Assembly (NCBI GenBank): GCA_017163975.1
Contig: JAFFSR010000291.1
Span: forward strand, 4,655,001-4,719,000
Origin: Anastatus disparis
Taxonomy: Eukaryota > Arthropoda > Insecta > Hymenoptera > Eupelmidae
Direction: 5' to 3'
Length of the DNA stretch: 64,000 nt
The notes beneath the pieces were generated by a model, which saw only the letters and a program-made list of their open reading frames with translations, ran no database searches and was not told where the DNA came from. The translations under genes and the position numbers were made by a program. Shown in pieces: positions 11,758 to 23,775 of the stretch. Numbering within the stretch: the first letter of the stretch is position 1; the number at the start of each line of letters is the position of its first letter.

Positions 11758-11973
11758 ATTGAGACATAAATAACAATTATTTACAGTTATTTATAGTTAT
11801 TTACAGTCATCTTTTGTTATTTACAGTGATTCACTGTTATTTACCGTTATTTATATTTATTTATGATTATTCATAGTTTTTTTATATTTATTTACAATAA
11901 CAGATATTTAAAGTTATTGACAATTATTTACAGTTATTTACATTTTAGAAAATTTTTTACTAATATAATCAAT

Positions 11974-12009
<36 letters not shown>

Positions 12010-12280
12010 AATATTTTTAAATAAGGTATAATTGTAAATAACTGTAAAAATATGAAAAATTGTAAATATCTATTAAAAACTGCAAATAATAGTAAATTAC
12101 TATAGATAATTGTAAGTAATCGTAAATAATAATAAATTATTGCCAAAGCCAAAAATTTTGAAAAATGTAAATAATAGTAAATAGCTGCAAAAATCTCTTA
12201 ATCACAAATAACTGTAAATAACTATAAATAATTGTAAATAATAATAAATAACTGTGAATAACTATTATTTATGTCTCAAT
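11758..12280. mobile_element. Foldback with TTATTTACAG tandem arms
   Basis: ATTGAGACATAAATAAC on the left is mirrored by AACTATTATTTATGTCTCAAT on the right (ending 12280). The arms contain about twenty imperfect copies of GTTATTTACA and, in the right arm, its inverse. An AT microsatellite (11978-12004) lies near the centre. A partial second member lies at 15820-16130. Confidence 0.75.
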
Positions 12281-12654
12281 TTCAATACTTTTTAATAATT
12301 GTTTACAGTTATTTACAGATATTTATAAAAATTATTTCCATGTCGATATCTAAAGATTTTTTTATTTCTATTACAATTTAAAATTAAATCTTAGAAAACA
12401 ATAACTAATTCCTCTGCACCCTAATTTCATTAAATAAGATCAGAATGTAAACTGAAAATTTATACCTATTACCGATCTTCTTTAACCTTTACTTTGAATG
12501 TTTGATTTTTTTTTGTGTATTACAATATTTAAAATTATTTTCCATAATCAATTAACTTTGATTCTATCAATTACTAATTTAAAAATTTAAATCAGTTATA
12601 CTAATTAAAATATATAAAATGATATGGTATGGAGAAAGTGTAAAAAGAGTTGTC

Positions 12655-12985
12655 TTATAAATACTTGGGCATCATGCTTGATTATAAAATGATATGGGAC
12701 AAACATATTGAATTTATCCTGAGCAAAAAAAAATATTTGATTTTTATTTTCAAGAAATTATCATAAATAATGTTAGCAGAAACTCTAAAAATACTCTATT
12801 TTGTATTTTTTCATAGCATTATAGCATGGGGAGGTGTATATAACAATAATAAATCATTTCTCCAAAGAATTCAAAATAGATTATTTGAAATTATAAATAA
12901 AAATAAGTTTTCAACTCAGAATAATATTCTTAATATTAACCGAACACATACTTTAGAATCGCTACTGTTCATTATGGAGATCTGA
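12655..12985 (+). pseudogene. Non-LTR retrotransposon fragment, C-terminal RT region
   Basis: YKYLGIMLDYKMIWDKHIEF is followed, after a stop, by TLKILYFVFFHSIIAWGG. These are the conserved C-terminal blocks that follow the reverse transcriptase palm in CR1/Jockey-group LINEs. The catalytic box is absent, since the fragment starts after it. A stop lies near 12768. It differs from the LINE at 1-3421. Confidence 0.75.
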
Positions 12986-13954
12986 GTCAAAGCTTCCTTT
13001 CCTCAAATAGTGTAACCAGAAATAAAAGTATTATTATACTGCGTGTACGTAAAACAGCAAGCAACAAAAATAGTTTGAAATTGAAGAATTGGATAGTAAT
13101 GCATGTATAGAATAAATAAATACATTGCACCTAATTTGTACCTGTATATTTGAGAGTGAGTTTTTGATCAATATAAGACTAGTCGTTCAACCACTACAAA
13201 AATAGAGTTTTTACAATATGACAATATGAGTACATTTAACTCCTCGGCTTTATAGAACATGTTTTTCGAGTCTACTGTTTTCAAATTCCAGAAATAATCC
13301 ATTTTCTATATTTTCAATTCTGTACTTTTGATTAAAAACACTATTTTTTCAGGTTGAACTACTCGTCTTATATTAATTATGTCGTGTTATGTTGAAATTT
13401 TATAGCTTGTAATATAACTATTGTTAAAAAATTAAATAACCTAACTTGTATTACTTTAAACATTTCATTTGTCAATAAATGTTGTTCCATTATATTTTGA
13501 TTTTTAATAAATTGTGTCAAATTTAATGTACAATTTTATGAAAATAAAGAAATAAAGAGGTATGTAAACATCAATAATTTTTAGTATTTCATTAAGTATC
13601 TAATTGAATTCCAATTATTACTTTTTAAATAATTTAAACTTTATGTTACACTATTGTACACTCCTTACCATATGACGGTCTTTTAACTCGTATTCGATAA
13701 GCTTATTTCATGTTTGATAAGTTTATTTGATTGACATTTGTTGAAATAGTAGTCGTGTAAAAAAAGTATTTTACTATTATAGTATTGGCAAAATAAAAAT
13801 AAAATTCACCTGAAATCGCTTTTTTTCATAATTAGGCAATATTTAATATAATAAAAATTAAATGATAAAAATTATAATTTTTTAATTGTAATAAAAAATC
13901 TAACACAACTTTTTCTTTCTTGTGACAGTAAAATGTTTGATTTTTTTTTAGAAT
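12986..13954. other. AT-rich spacer, no gene recognised
   Basis: No coding pattern, long repeat or palindrome was seen. The sequence just before 13950 is T-rich and ends in TTTTTTTTAG, a plausible splice acceptor for the exon remnant that follows. Confidence 0.7.
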
Positions 13955-14545
13955 ATGTCAAGTAGTGATGAAAGCGAAGAAGTCCATGGAATATATGACT
14001 ATACCTTAGTTCCTGCTCGCTTGATTTAACAAATTAGGGAAATGAAAATTTACATTTCCTTACAAATAATACTAATGTTTCGACTACTTTCACTACATGA
14101 ATACCCACAACCAGTAAGTTTTAAAATTAACCTAGAATTATTATTAAATACTTTTAATTATTAATTTATAACATTTTTTTTTAATAATAAAATTTTTTTT
14201 AATCCAGATGTTTCTATGTCAAACTTTTACGAAGAAGTTAATTCTTTTGATAACATACCTGTGATTGAAATACAAGCTGTAGATAATATTGAATGCAAGA
14301 CGGGTCAGTAAAATAAAGTAAATTTCAACTTTTTTAACTATATGTGCAATAAATTTATTATTTTTTCGTTACAGCTTTTGCAGAAGCTATTACTAAAAGG
14401 TATGGAGCAAAACATGCAGACTATTATGGGAAGACAAGAACAAATTTCTAATTATTTAATAAATAAAAATGTGATTAAGATTATGAGTAGTAAGAAATTT
14501 TTTAATATTAAATACAAACTAAGGATGTCAAGTTTTAAAATTTAA
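13955..14545 (+). pseudogene. Multi-exon gene remnant, unidentified
   Basis: An acceptor TTTTTTTTAG precedes ATG at 13955 (MSSSDESEEVHGIYDY, then TAA at 14027). A donor-like CCA|GTAAGT lies near 14111. A second acceptor, TTTAATCCAG, opens an exon at 14208 (DVSMSNFYEEVNSFDNIP...) that ends at a GTCAGT-type donor near 14302. A third acceptor, TTCGTTACAG, opens the segment from 14375 (LLQKLLLKGMEQNMQ... to 14545). The acidic start, ordered splice signals and several open segments suggest a former spliced gene, perhaps the accessory protein of a transposon. The stop in exon 1 breaks it. I do not recognise the family. Confidence 0.4.
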
Positions 14546-14701
14546 TGCAATAATTTTATGTTTAAAGATTACTAATAGAGATTATTTTAGATGTTGTCTT
14601 TCACGTTGATGTTGTTAAAGCTATTTTAGAAGTCTCACATCTGCAAATTTGTATTAAGTTTCTATTGCAAAGCTCTGAAATGAGAGACTGCTACACTCTT
14701 A

Positions 14702-15338
14702 GGGTGAAATCAGATGGAGCGGAAAATAGACGACGGAACGTCACAAAACATTCATTCCGTCGCCTTGTTTTCCGTCAAATTTTTTCCCTATGTTCACATG
14801 GCGCGGAATGTAGCTGAAAAATTGTTAAAAATAGCATACAAATGTATCCGCGAATTTTAAATTAACAACGAAAATGTTAAAAAAGTTGGAAATAATCACC
14901 TATTGTTGTTGTAATGAGATTCTTTTTTTATAAAAATAAAATATAGTTTGTTATTATAACCAAATATTTCAATTAACATCATTATTTTTTAATTATAAAA
15001 TTGCTAATCAACGTCACAGAACTTCTATTCCGCTCCATGTGAATATAGGGAAACAAATTTGACGGGATAATAGAAGCGTCACAGACTTTTTGAAATTGTT
15101 TAAACAAATATTTAACCAAAATAGAATTTAAAAGTTTGATTGAAATTAAAAGTACAGCTATGGAAAGCAAATTAAAAATATTACATGAGGTTATTGAAGC
15201 ACTAATAATTTTTTTAAACAAAATAAAAATTGATGTCGTCTATTACGTCGTCTTTACTCCGTTGGCGGAATACAAAGATGCGGAATTGAGGTTCTGTGAC
15301 GTTCCGTCGCCTATTTTCCGCTCCATCTGATTTCACCC
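14702..15338. mobile_element. TA-flanked TIR element, GGGTGAAATCAGATGGAG ends
   Basis: TA at 14700-14701 and 15339-15340 bracket the exact inverse ends GGGTGAAATCAGATGGAGCG and CGCTCCATCTGATTTCACCC. The internal block GGAACGTCACA recurs in both orientations near each end and near 15010-15090, so subterminal repeats are present. It is noncoding, and a further relative lies next to it. Confidence 0.8.
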
Positions 15339-15342
15339 TAGT

Positions 15343-15768
15343 CAAATCAGATAGAGCGGAAAATAAGCTACGGGACGTCACAGAACGTCAATTTCATATC
15401 CTTGTATTCCTTAAAATTTTTTCTCTACATTCATATGAAGCGGAGTAGAAGCTCTGTGACGTTGATTAGCAATATTATAATTGAAAAATTATGTTGTTTA
15501 TAAAAATACTTGGTTATAAGAACGAAATATATTTCATTTATATAATAAAAAAATCTAATTAGAAAAATATTAAGTAATTATTTCCAACTTTTCTAACATT
15601 TTTGCTGTTAATTTAAAATTCGAAAATACATTTGTATTCTATTTTGAACAGTTATTTAGCTAAATTCCGCTACATGTAAATATAAGAAAAAAAAAATATA
15701 AGCAATTAAAGTTCTGTGACGTTCCGTTTTTTTATATAATTTCCGTATCTCATATGCCGTCACCCTTA
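15343..15768. mobile_element. Neighbouring diverged relative of the preceding TIR element
   Basis: Left end CAAATCAGATAGAGCGGAAA matches the preceding element's TIR. Right end carries GTTCTGTGACGTTCCG and ATGCCGTCACCCTTAGG. The internal block GCTCTGTGACGTTGATTAGC mirrors the one near 15003-15014. The two elements touch, so they may be a dimer or a nested insertion. Confidence 0.6.
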
Positions 15769-15819
15769 GGCAGCAAGTACATGCGTTCCGAAAAATGATC
15801 TAAGACAACGAAAGTAAAT

Positions 15820-16130
15820 AACTATAAATAGCTGTAAATCATCATAAATAATTATAAATAGCAATAAACTATTTACTTACCTAAAAATTTTGAAAATTGT
15901 AAATAATATTAAATAATAGTAATTAAGAGTAAGTAACTGTAAGTGTTTGTAAATAATAGTAAATAACTTTTAAAATCAATTAGTAATCGTAAATAACTAA
16001 ATAACTATAAATGATTGTAAATAATAATAAATAAGTGTGAATAACTTTAATTAATGTTTCAGTCTCAATACTTTTTATTAATTATTTACAGTTATTTAGA
16101 GATATTTACAGATATTTACGAAAATTATTT
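15820..16130. repeat. Partial TTATTTACAG-family repeat
   Basis: Many AAATAACTGTAAAT-like units, and the block CTCAATACTTTTTATTAATT, match 12160-12350. This is a second, incomplete member of the foldback family at 11758-12280. Confidence 0.65.
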
Positions 16131-16327
16131 CTATATGGGTATTTACTAATTTCATAACTCTGACTGTGCGAAAGACACCTAGCGCCACTTTTTTGTTTAA
16201 ATTAAGACCTTCATTTTTCTTTACTTAGATCGTTTCTATGTGCTTTGAAACTGAATTGGTGATCAGAGGAAGTTGATAGTCAATAGCATGCTCACGATGT
16301 TTACAGATTTTATTCTACGAATTTCCT

Positions 16328-17154
16328 CCCTACTGAAAAATATATATGAGATCTCATATGAGATCTCACATGGGATCTCATATGAGATCTCATATGAGAT
16401 CTCACATGCGATCTCATATGAGATTTTGGCACGAGAACTCATATGAGATCTCATATGAGATCTCATATGAGATCTCATTTATATTTTACATTTTCAACCC
16501 TACTAAAAAATATATATGAGATCTCATATGAGATCTCACATGCGATCTCATATGCGATCTCATATCAGATCTCATATGAGATCCCGTATGAGATCTCATA
16601 TATATTTTCTATTTTCAACCCTACAAAGAAATATATATGAGATCTTATATGAGATCTCACATGCGATCTCATATGAGTTCTCGCATGAGATCACACATTA
16701 CAATCTCATATGAGATCTCATATGAGATCTCGTATGAGTTCTCATATATACTTTATATTTTCAACCCCTACTGAAATATCTATATGAGATCTCATATAGA
16801 TTTTTCAGTCGGGGTTGAAAATATAAAGTATATATGAGATCTCATACGAGATCTCATATGAGATCTCATATGAGATTGTAATATGAGATCTCATGCGAGA
16901 ACTCATATGAGATCGCATGTGAGATCTCATATGAGATCTCATTTATATTTCTCAGTAGGGTTGAAAATAGAAAATATATATGAGATCTCATACGGGATCT
17001 CATATGAGATCTGATATGAGATTGCATATGAGATCTCATGTGGGATCTCATTTGAGATCGCATGTGAGATCTCATATGAGATCTCATATATATTTTTTAG
17101 TGGGGTTGAAAATGTAAAATATAAATGAGATCTCATATATATTTTTCAGTAGGG
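16328..17154. mobile_element. Foldback with ATATGAGATCTC arrays (CCCTACTGAAAAA ends)
   Basis: Left end CCCTACTGAAAAATATATAT; right end is its inverse, ending TTTTTCAGTAGGG. The 827 bp contain runs of the palindromic 12-mer ATATGAGATCTC. They are split into blocks by copies of CAACCCTACTGAAAAATATA at about 16490, 16612 and 16764, then in inverse orientation at about 16805, 16953 and 17094. The mirror point is near 16790. Short open frames here read as MRSHMRSH repeats and are artefacts of the array. Confidence 0.9.
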
Positions 17155-17667
17155 CTATCAAATTCAAATGGCCATATCTCAGTATCAGAAGCACCTAGAA
17201 ACTTTTATAAAAAAGGAAATTGAAGATCTTTAAGTCTACTTTAAAGTTATGTTGGTTGTTTGAATGAAAAAAAATTATAAAGTGCTTTTAACCTCAAAAT
17301 ACACAAGAATAAACCCGTTTGAGTAAAATTTTTTAATGTTTCAAGAGCAACAATTCGGAAAAAAAATTTTTCTCGGCTCTAAAATCACCTCATAAGATAT
17401 CATTTTAACTTACGGCAATAGAAAAAGTGTGTTAGAGGGTCACAAAAATTTTTTTTCAGTCATAGCTGTATGTAGAAACAAGAAAAATAAGAAAAAACAA
17501 TAAAAAATACGGTTTTTTGCGATTCGGCAAGGTTAAATCTCTATTCCAACAAGGTATTCCAGCTGCTTTTTCAATTTTTAGTATTAACACATCGATCTAA
17601 GGGTTGGGAGCGATGATCAGTAAGCTTTGGGAAATAACGACCTGTCTAATATATATATATATATATA
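17155..17667. other. Spacer with AT microsatellite
   Basis: No gene recognised. An AT run (about 17650-17667) directly precedes the 4-kb TIR element. Confidence 0.7.
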
Positions 17668-19079
17668 TTGAGACCTCACTTGATGATTTTCGTATAGAGA
17701 AGCATCATGATAATAAGCAGCGCGGGTAGGGATATAGAAAGAACCGAACGCGCAGCTACACCCCTAATTTCGACAGCCAAGCGACTACCAAGAGTAACGC
17801 TTATGCTTTACAATGTATAATATCCCTACTCTAATGCGGCAGAGTAGAAATATAGCGGCAAGCGCCGTAAATGCGAAGTATCTTGTTTAATGAGAAGCTT
17901 GTGCTCCGCACTCTCATTCCATCATCGAGTCAATAAAGTTTGCTTAACTTTAATTCTTTGTACCTTTGTACTTTTCTTCTTATACAAGTTCAAAGGACAG
18001 CGAAAGAGTACAAATTACGTGCTCCGTACCTGTGTGAACTTGTATAAGATTATTGTTAAAAAATACGCGTATAAAGTTCGCGGTTTTAGTGAATAAATCT
18101 TAGTGATTTAATGTATCAAATAACGTGTGTGAAGTGTTAGTAATTTTACCTTCACGGTTTAACGTATTAAATTGAAATAGCCAAAAAGGCACATTTCGTA
18201 TGCCTTGCATTTACGTGTTGATAGCAAAGCGTTGGCTTGTGTCACACACGTCTTTGCAAGTGTCTAATTTGAATGATATTTAACCGATTGTCGCGTTTAA
18301 CGAAGACATCGTGAAATGGCATTGAGAGGCCCAAATGATAATTTCCTTTGCATACCTGAATCCTGATTTTCCTGCAATAACTTAAAACGAGTTAGATTGA
18401 ACATGTGGACCCGAATCTGGTGAGCAAGAAGTCTTGCCAGTGTACGGTCTGGTGAAATCTAACTCTCATAAAATTTAATAAATAAAAGTAAAACATTATA
18501 ACGAGTTTGCACGCGTAGCGGTTAGGCACGCGTTAAACTTGGTATACTGATATACACGGCATCCATCTTGACGCACTCGGACGCACGGTTGACGTGAAAA
18601 ACTTAAATCGTGTCTGAGAGTGAGCCAAGCTGTGATTCTCGTAGTGTATGGTGTTTCTAATCACCTTACACAAGTAAAAGTGCGTTATATACGAATATGA
18701 CGTCACAATATATATACGTATATTTTTTTATTTGAAATATTTGAAATTCAAATATAAAAATTTAAAATATAAATAACTAACTTTTAATTTTTATTTTAAA
18801 TATATTTGAAAAAAGTATATGTTTTTTACAATTCTTTTTCAAAACTTGAAAAAAGTCAACAAAATGAATTGGTTAAAATAAACATTTATAACTATATATT
18901 CATTGTATTTAAATGTAACTTACTTCATACAGTGATTGGTGGCTTCTTTTGTAAGTGTGTATATTTATATACGTTGACATAGATTACATAGGGTATATTA
19001 TATTTTAATTTAAATTATATTACACCTATTCTTTAATATTTCCTATTGCAAAAATTTTATTTTAAAAATAATATTATTA

Positions 19080-19205
19080 ACTGTAGAGCTATGGATTCGT
19101 AATCTCGAGATCACAAGTTCCAAGGCTGATACAAGCACCACTGTACGTTGTATGTGCTTTGTTCACGAACGCACTGACGATCTCCGTCGCTAATTAGCAT
19201 CGCAA
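19080..19205 (+). mobile_element. tRNA-derived SINE-like fragment
   Basis: A decayed B-box-like ATCACAAGTTCCAAG is followed by ATGTGCTTTGT and GATCTCCGTCGCTAA. The latter blocks match the body of the SINE at 27059-27485 (ATGTGCTTTGT, GAGCTCCGTCGCTAA). The A box region is not clear, so this is an old, truncated member. Confidence 0.6.
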
Positions 19206-19367
19206 TGATAGCTAAAATACAGCAACGTTACATAAAATTTAAAAAAAGTCAAGTATATTGTTCTCGTTTTGATTATAAAATACCGACATTACAGGTTTCT
19301 ACATTTATCATTCTTAATCCAAAAATCGTAAAAATATCTCATTATGATTTGGAAAAAAAGTTTCTTT

Positions 19368-19612
19368 TAGCGATTATGAAAAATAAATTTGTAAGCTTTT
19401 TTTAGCAACAATAAACAATATATTTGTATGCTTATATGAAGTTTTTTTAGCGACAACAAAAAATAATTATGTATGCTTTTTATAAGCTTTTTTTAGCGAC
19501 AACAAATAATAAATCTGTTCGCTTTTATAAGCTTTTTTTCTAGCGACAACGAATAATAGATCTGTACGCTTCAGCGACAATAAGAAATGAATTTGTAAGC
19601 TTTTAAAGCTTT
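19368..19612 (+). repeat. Tandem repeat, about 60 bp, five imperfect units
   Basis: The unit contains AAGCTTTTTTTAGCGACAAC followed by AATAATAAATCTGT-like sequence, with variable spacers. Noncoding. Confidence 0.75.
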
Positions 19613-19847
19613 TAATGCAGTCATATATTTTTATGCTGATCTCAAGGCCAGAAATATTTTATTAAGATAAATATGTAAATATATTATTTCTAGTTTAAAA
19701 AAAAAACATGTTCCATTTAAATACAAGTGTTAATAAATCACCTATGGATATTAAGCTAAATTCATTTTGTAATTTATAATTTACTTTTGTAATTAGTAAA
19801 TTTTTTCAATAATAAAAATAAAGATACAATATATAAAAATAAAAATA

Positions 19848-20292
19848 TTATATATTCATCTGAATAAAGGAAATGCAGAGAGGAAGCTTTGTATTATCAA
19901 TTGAAACTATTGATTCTAAATCTTCGATTCGAGATTCTAATTTTTCGAATTTTAAATACATCAGATTTATGCCGCTATTTTGTTTTTCTATATGAGTTTT
20001 AACTACTTCAAGAATCTTTATCAGTTCTTCTTCTCTTAACACTACAAAATCTGTTTTTTCATTATTTTTAATATTTTTTTCTAGTTAATTTTGTACTTTT
20101 TTCCATAAATTTTCTTTTTTTTTCTTTTGTATTATTTGTTTTTTCTTTTAATTTTAAAATAAAATCTACAACTTTTAATTTTTTCGTTTGTTCTTTTTCT
20201 TTTTGGATCGTTTCTTTTGATTTCGAAATGAAATCTGTTACTTTTAATTTTGACATTTGTATTATTTTATACTTATTTGTAATCAAAGCCAA
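19848..20292 (-). pseudogene. Lysine-rich coiled-coil protein, frameshifted, unidentified
   Basis: The first part (from 20292) contains a duplicated motif, SKLKVTDFISKSKETIQ and KKLKVVDFILKLKEKTN, then a Lys-rich stretch. It stops at 20068. One base of shift continues as KTDFVVLREEELIKILEVV and KFEKLESRIEDLESI, which has heptad-like spacing. The two parts could make a protein of about 150 aa. It lies inside the 4-kb TIR element and may be its accessory protein. The function is unknown. Confidence 0.35.
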
Positions 20293-21872
20293 CTATTAAA
20301 TTTTATATTTATAATATTTTTAATTTATATCTGTTTTTCGCGTTTATACCGTTTTTATAACTTACTATAATTTATATATTTTAATGCGCGTTTGTTCAAA
20401 CAAAAATTTTTCTAATTTACTCTAGCGTGAGTTAAAATGAACGTTGCGCCAATACTAGTTGTTTTCAGATATAATTTAGCTTTTAAGAAACAAACTTTTA
20501 TTTCATACAACAATTTTTCTATCTCAAATCGTAGGTTATGACATACCGGGTGCCGTCATTTGTATTTTATTATTTAACGCAACGCTGTTACATTTGAAAA
20601 TTAAATTGTTTTGCTTTGATTTGTAGATATTTTGAGCAATCAACTCTTGCGTGAGTGTTTTATTACTTTGGGCGCCAGTTGTGACGTCACAACTTGTTAT
20701 AAAGAAAATAGCAAGTTTATGACGCACTTTTTAATTGCACCTTTAGTTACCTATTTGTACGCTTTTAATGTACTCTCATTTATAAGTGAGGTTTTAGTTT
20801 AATAAGCGAGTAAGCTAAGCTGAACCGTGCACCACAGAGACGTCTTGCTCTGTAAGCTCGGGTTCGTGTGCACCAGCTTACTCAAAAGATATTAATTTAG
20901 ATGATTCTTCCTGAAAAGAAAAGGAGAAAGGAAATAAGGCATGTGGATTTCTGGACCTCATGCATCATCAACTACGCGAAACTATTACTTTAATTCACGC
21001 GCTTTTTAAATTATTCTTGCAACGGCGAAAGAACTACAAGCTATGCTTTGCTAGTCTCACGCTTCTGCGAGAGTTTAACCTTTAGGCTTTAGCCTCTTTA
21101 CGAGAGTTTAATTAACAAGTGTGGTAAATTAAACGAATACACACCACACTTGATTATACTTTTTAATCACTCGCGATAATTAATCTATTCCGATTTAATT
21201 ATTTGTAAAGTGTTATTCGCTCACTCACAGTTAGGAAGCTGCACTTTCGGCAAACTTCTTCACCATCCTTTGTGAGGGAATAACACAAAGAAGAGGCACT
21301 GACTCGGCAATTACATTTTATTTAAATCTTTATTTCTGAAGAGATGACACACGAGTGCGGAGCACAAGCTCTTCGTTAAGCAGGATGCTTCGCATTTTCG
21401 GCGCTTGCCACTATATTCCTACTCTGCCGCATCAGAGTAGGGATATTATACATTAGAAAGTATACGCGTTACACTTAATAGTCGCTTGGCTGTCAAAATT
21501 AGGGGCGTAGCTGCGCGCTTGTGAACGCGCGTTCGGGTCTTTTCTATATCCCCTCTCGTTGCGCTGATCAACGTGATACTTCTCTCTCCGCGAGAATCAT
21601 GTATAAGAGGTCTCAAGTTATGCTTGCAATTATATTAATAAAATATTAATAATAATAATTTTTTTTTCATCATTAAAATTCAATATTAGAATATAAATAA
21701 AATGCAGCGAAAAAACTTTATATTATTAATTAGTTACAGTTACAATTATAATAATAAAATATTACTAATTATAATAATATTTAATTACTTATAATTGTTA
21801 TTATAATAATAGAATATTATTAATAGTAAGAATATTTTTTTATTACTAATTACTAAAACATAATATCATAGT

Positions 21873-22031
21873 TAGGGGGGACTAAAAAAATTGTGGGGGG
21901 GGGGCATATTGAGGGGGGGCTGAGGGGTGGATATAAAAATGGAGGGGGGCGAGGGGGGGCCTCAGTTACGTTAATTTTGAAATGGCCATTTATAAGAGGA
22001 ATTACAACGTAATTTGAGGGGGGGGGCTGTA
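21873..22031 (+). other. G-rich tract in AT-rich DNA
   Basis: At least eight runs of five or more G lie on the plus strand (for example GTGGGGGGGGGGG at about 21890 and GGAGGGGGGCGAGGGGGGG). Spacing is compatible with G-quadruplex folding. It has no coding content. It may be the terminal part of an unrecognised element. Confidence 0.85.
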
Positions 22032-22667
22032 CTGTTGAATATTGTCTTACGACTATATATAGATAGATATATACAGTTATTATAAGTTATAGCCGTACTG
22101 TACATATACACATACACATCCATCAGCACGTGTATATTTACATAACCTCCCAAATGTTGTATTTTATTTCTTTGTCCATCCGTTGGTTAAACGTTGGTCA
22201 ACCCTTCTTCCAACCGTTGGCTAAACGTATTGCCCATGAGTTACTTAACCAACCATTTCCATCGGCTTATTTTCCACTAGAGGGCTAAGACTAATAATAA
22301 AATTTAGTTCGAATCTATGACTTAAAGAAAAACTTTTCTCCTTGTCAGTTGAGTTCATCAAAAGATACTTAGTGTCTGTTTTCGAATTCAACAAAATTAT
22401 AATCTTACTACGGTCTTACAAGTTTGATCTTGGGATCACATATTTTAACGATGTTTGTTTCATTTTTAAGATTTTTAATTTTCATATTTTAAATAATCAA
22501 TTTGTAAATAACATCTAAAACTCTTCTTATACCAAAAAATTACCAACTTGATATATGATTCTGATACATTTGTAAATATTTACACTTAAAATATACATAA
22601 TGTATGTTAATCAATAAACATTTGATAAAAAAACGCTGATTAAATTATTATCCATTGCCTGAGTGAT
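22032..22667. other. Spacer, no gene recognised
   Basis: Contains two imperfect copies of CCGTTGG(T/C)TAAACGT near 22180 and 22220. Otherwise it is AT-rich with no long repeat. Confidence 0.65.
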
Positions 22668-23602
22668 TTAATAGTACATTACGATACATGTGCTTTAAGT
22701 GGTCTTTTTTACACGACGTGCAGTTAGCACCCGAGCGCAGCGAGGGTGCTAAGCATGTTGTGTAAGAGAACCACTTTGAGCACACGTATCGTATATTATT
22801 TTATAGCACGTGTGAGATAAATCCGCTACACGTAATCTATACTCTAGAAAATCAATTTTAACGAAATCTATACGCTTCACGAATGATAATTCGTAAATAG
22901 AAACGAACGCTATGTATCAACAAAATTATGCACTCCACGAATGATAATTCGAAAAAAAAGTTAAAACTATATACAGTATCAAAACTAAACCCTTCGCAAA
23001 CAAATCAGAAAAGCAAAAACGATTTCAAAAGCATTCTAAGAATGTAAAATTTATTATATTAATAATTAATAAGTACTGATGTCACTGATATTTTATTAAT
23101 AATTAAATACAATATGCTAACAAAATCTTGCCGATTATTTAGATTGACGTATCACGAGTCAGACAAAGTAAAGCATTGGTTCATTGTTCATGTACGCATC
23201 TCTCTCTTTCTCATCGTTAGGCCATACGCACTGTACGCGCTTGCGCGCCACTCAGATGTCTTATATATTTCGACAACTCAAGGCACAACAATAATTTACG
23301 AACTATAGTTTTTGTTTTCTTGATATTTTAAATACTTTATTAAAGTATTAACATATTTTTGTTGATTCTGTACGTATTATTTAGAGTAAAAAGATATTTG
23401 TACGTATTAATATATGTATAAAGAGTAATTGTTACGCGTGATTACGATATGGATGCTTTTTTGAACAGTATAATAAAGTGTGAGATTTCTTACGGTAATA
23501 CTTTTTTACACAGTTCAAAAAAGTTGTATTTAGCTCCCGCTAGAGGGTGTAGAAAACGCGGATTTAGCTCACGCAGTGCTATAAATTTTTTTATATATCC
23601 AT
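22668..23602 (+). mobile_element. Family G element, copy 2
   Basis: Starts TAGTACATTACGATAC and ends CTCACGCAGTGC, followed by TATAAA. A strong hairpin lies at its left end. A second block begins TATAGCACGTGTGAGATAAAT (22803). It is approximately inverse to the right end, AAATCCGC...GCACTG read in reverse. The same order of blocks is found at 25246-26006 and, inverted and broken, at 32296-34790. No transposase is coded. Confidence 0.75.
22669..22797. repeat. Long hairpin at the left end of the G element
   Basis: TACGATACATGTGCT pairs with AGCACACGTATCGTA, AGTGGTCTTTTTTACAC pairs with GTGTAAGAGAACCACT, and GTTAGCACCC pairs with GGGTGCTAAGC. The tip is GAGCGCAGCGA. The stem is about 55 bp with small interruptions. 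Confidence 0.9.
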
Positions 23603-23775
23603 GTATTCTATTAATACCTATTCCACTTTTTTCAATCTATGTTCCTTGATTACTGCATAATTTTATAATGTTAACGTGGAAATCATATAGCAAGAATCAT
23701 AATGTGTTTGGTTTTTTTGAAAATAATAATATTTGAACCTATAAAGGGCATATACTTATCTGATAGTGAAAAAGA

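Larger units (their letters stand above)
17668..21616. mobile_element. 4-kb element with about 250-bp terminal inverted repeats
   Basis: Ends are TTGAGACCTC (17668) and GAGGTCTCAA (21616). The arms 17668-17925 and about 21350-21616 are inverse copies: for example CAGCCAAGCGACTA faces TAGTCGCTTGGCTG, and GCTTGTGCTCCGCACTC faces GAGTGCGGAGCACAAGC. The interior includes a SINE-like fragment, a 60-bp tandem array and a broken coiled-coil frame on the minus strand. It could be a decayed DNA transposon. The coding remnant is too short and unfamiliar to name the family. Confidence 0.7.

Noticed and set aside
16263..17136. Several open frames reading MRSHMRSH repeats
   Set aside because: They are translations of the ATATGAGATCTC array, open in many frames and on both strands.
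16328..17154. Short regular repeats resembling a CRISPR array
   Set aside because: There are no unique spacers of constant length, the units are palindromic and contiguous, and the window is eukaryotic.
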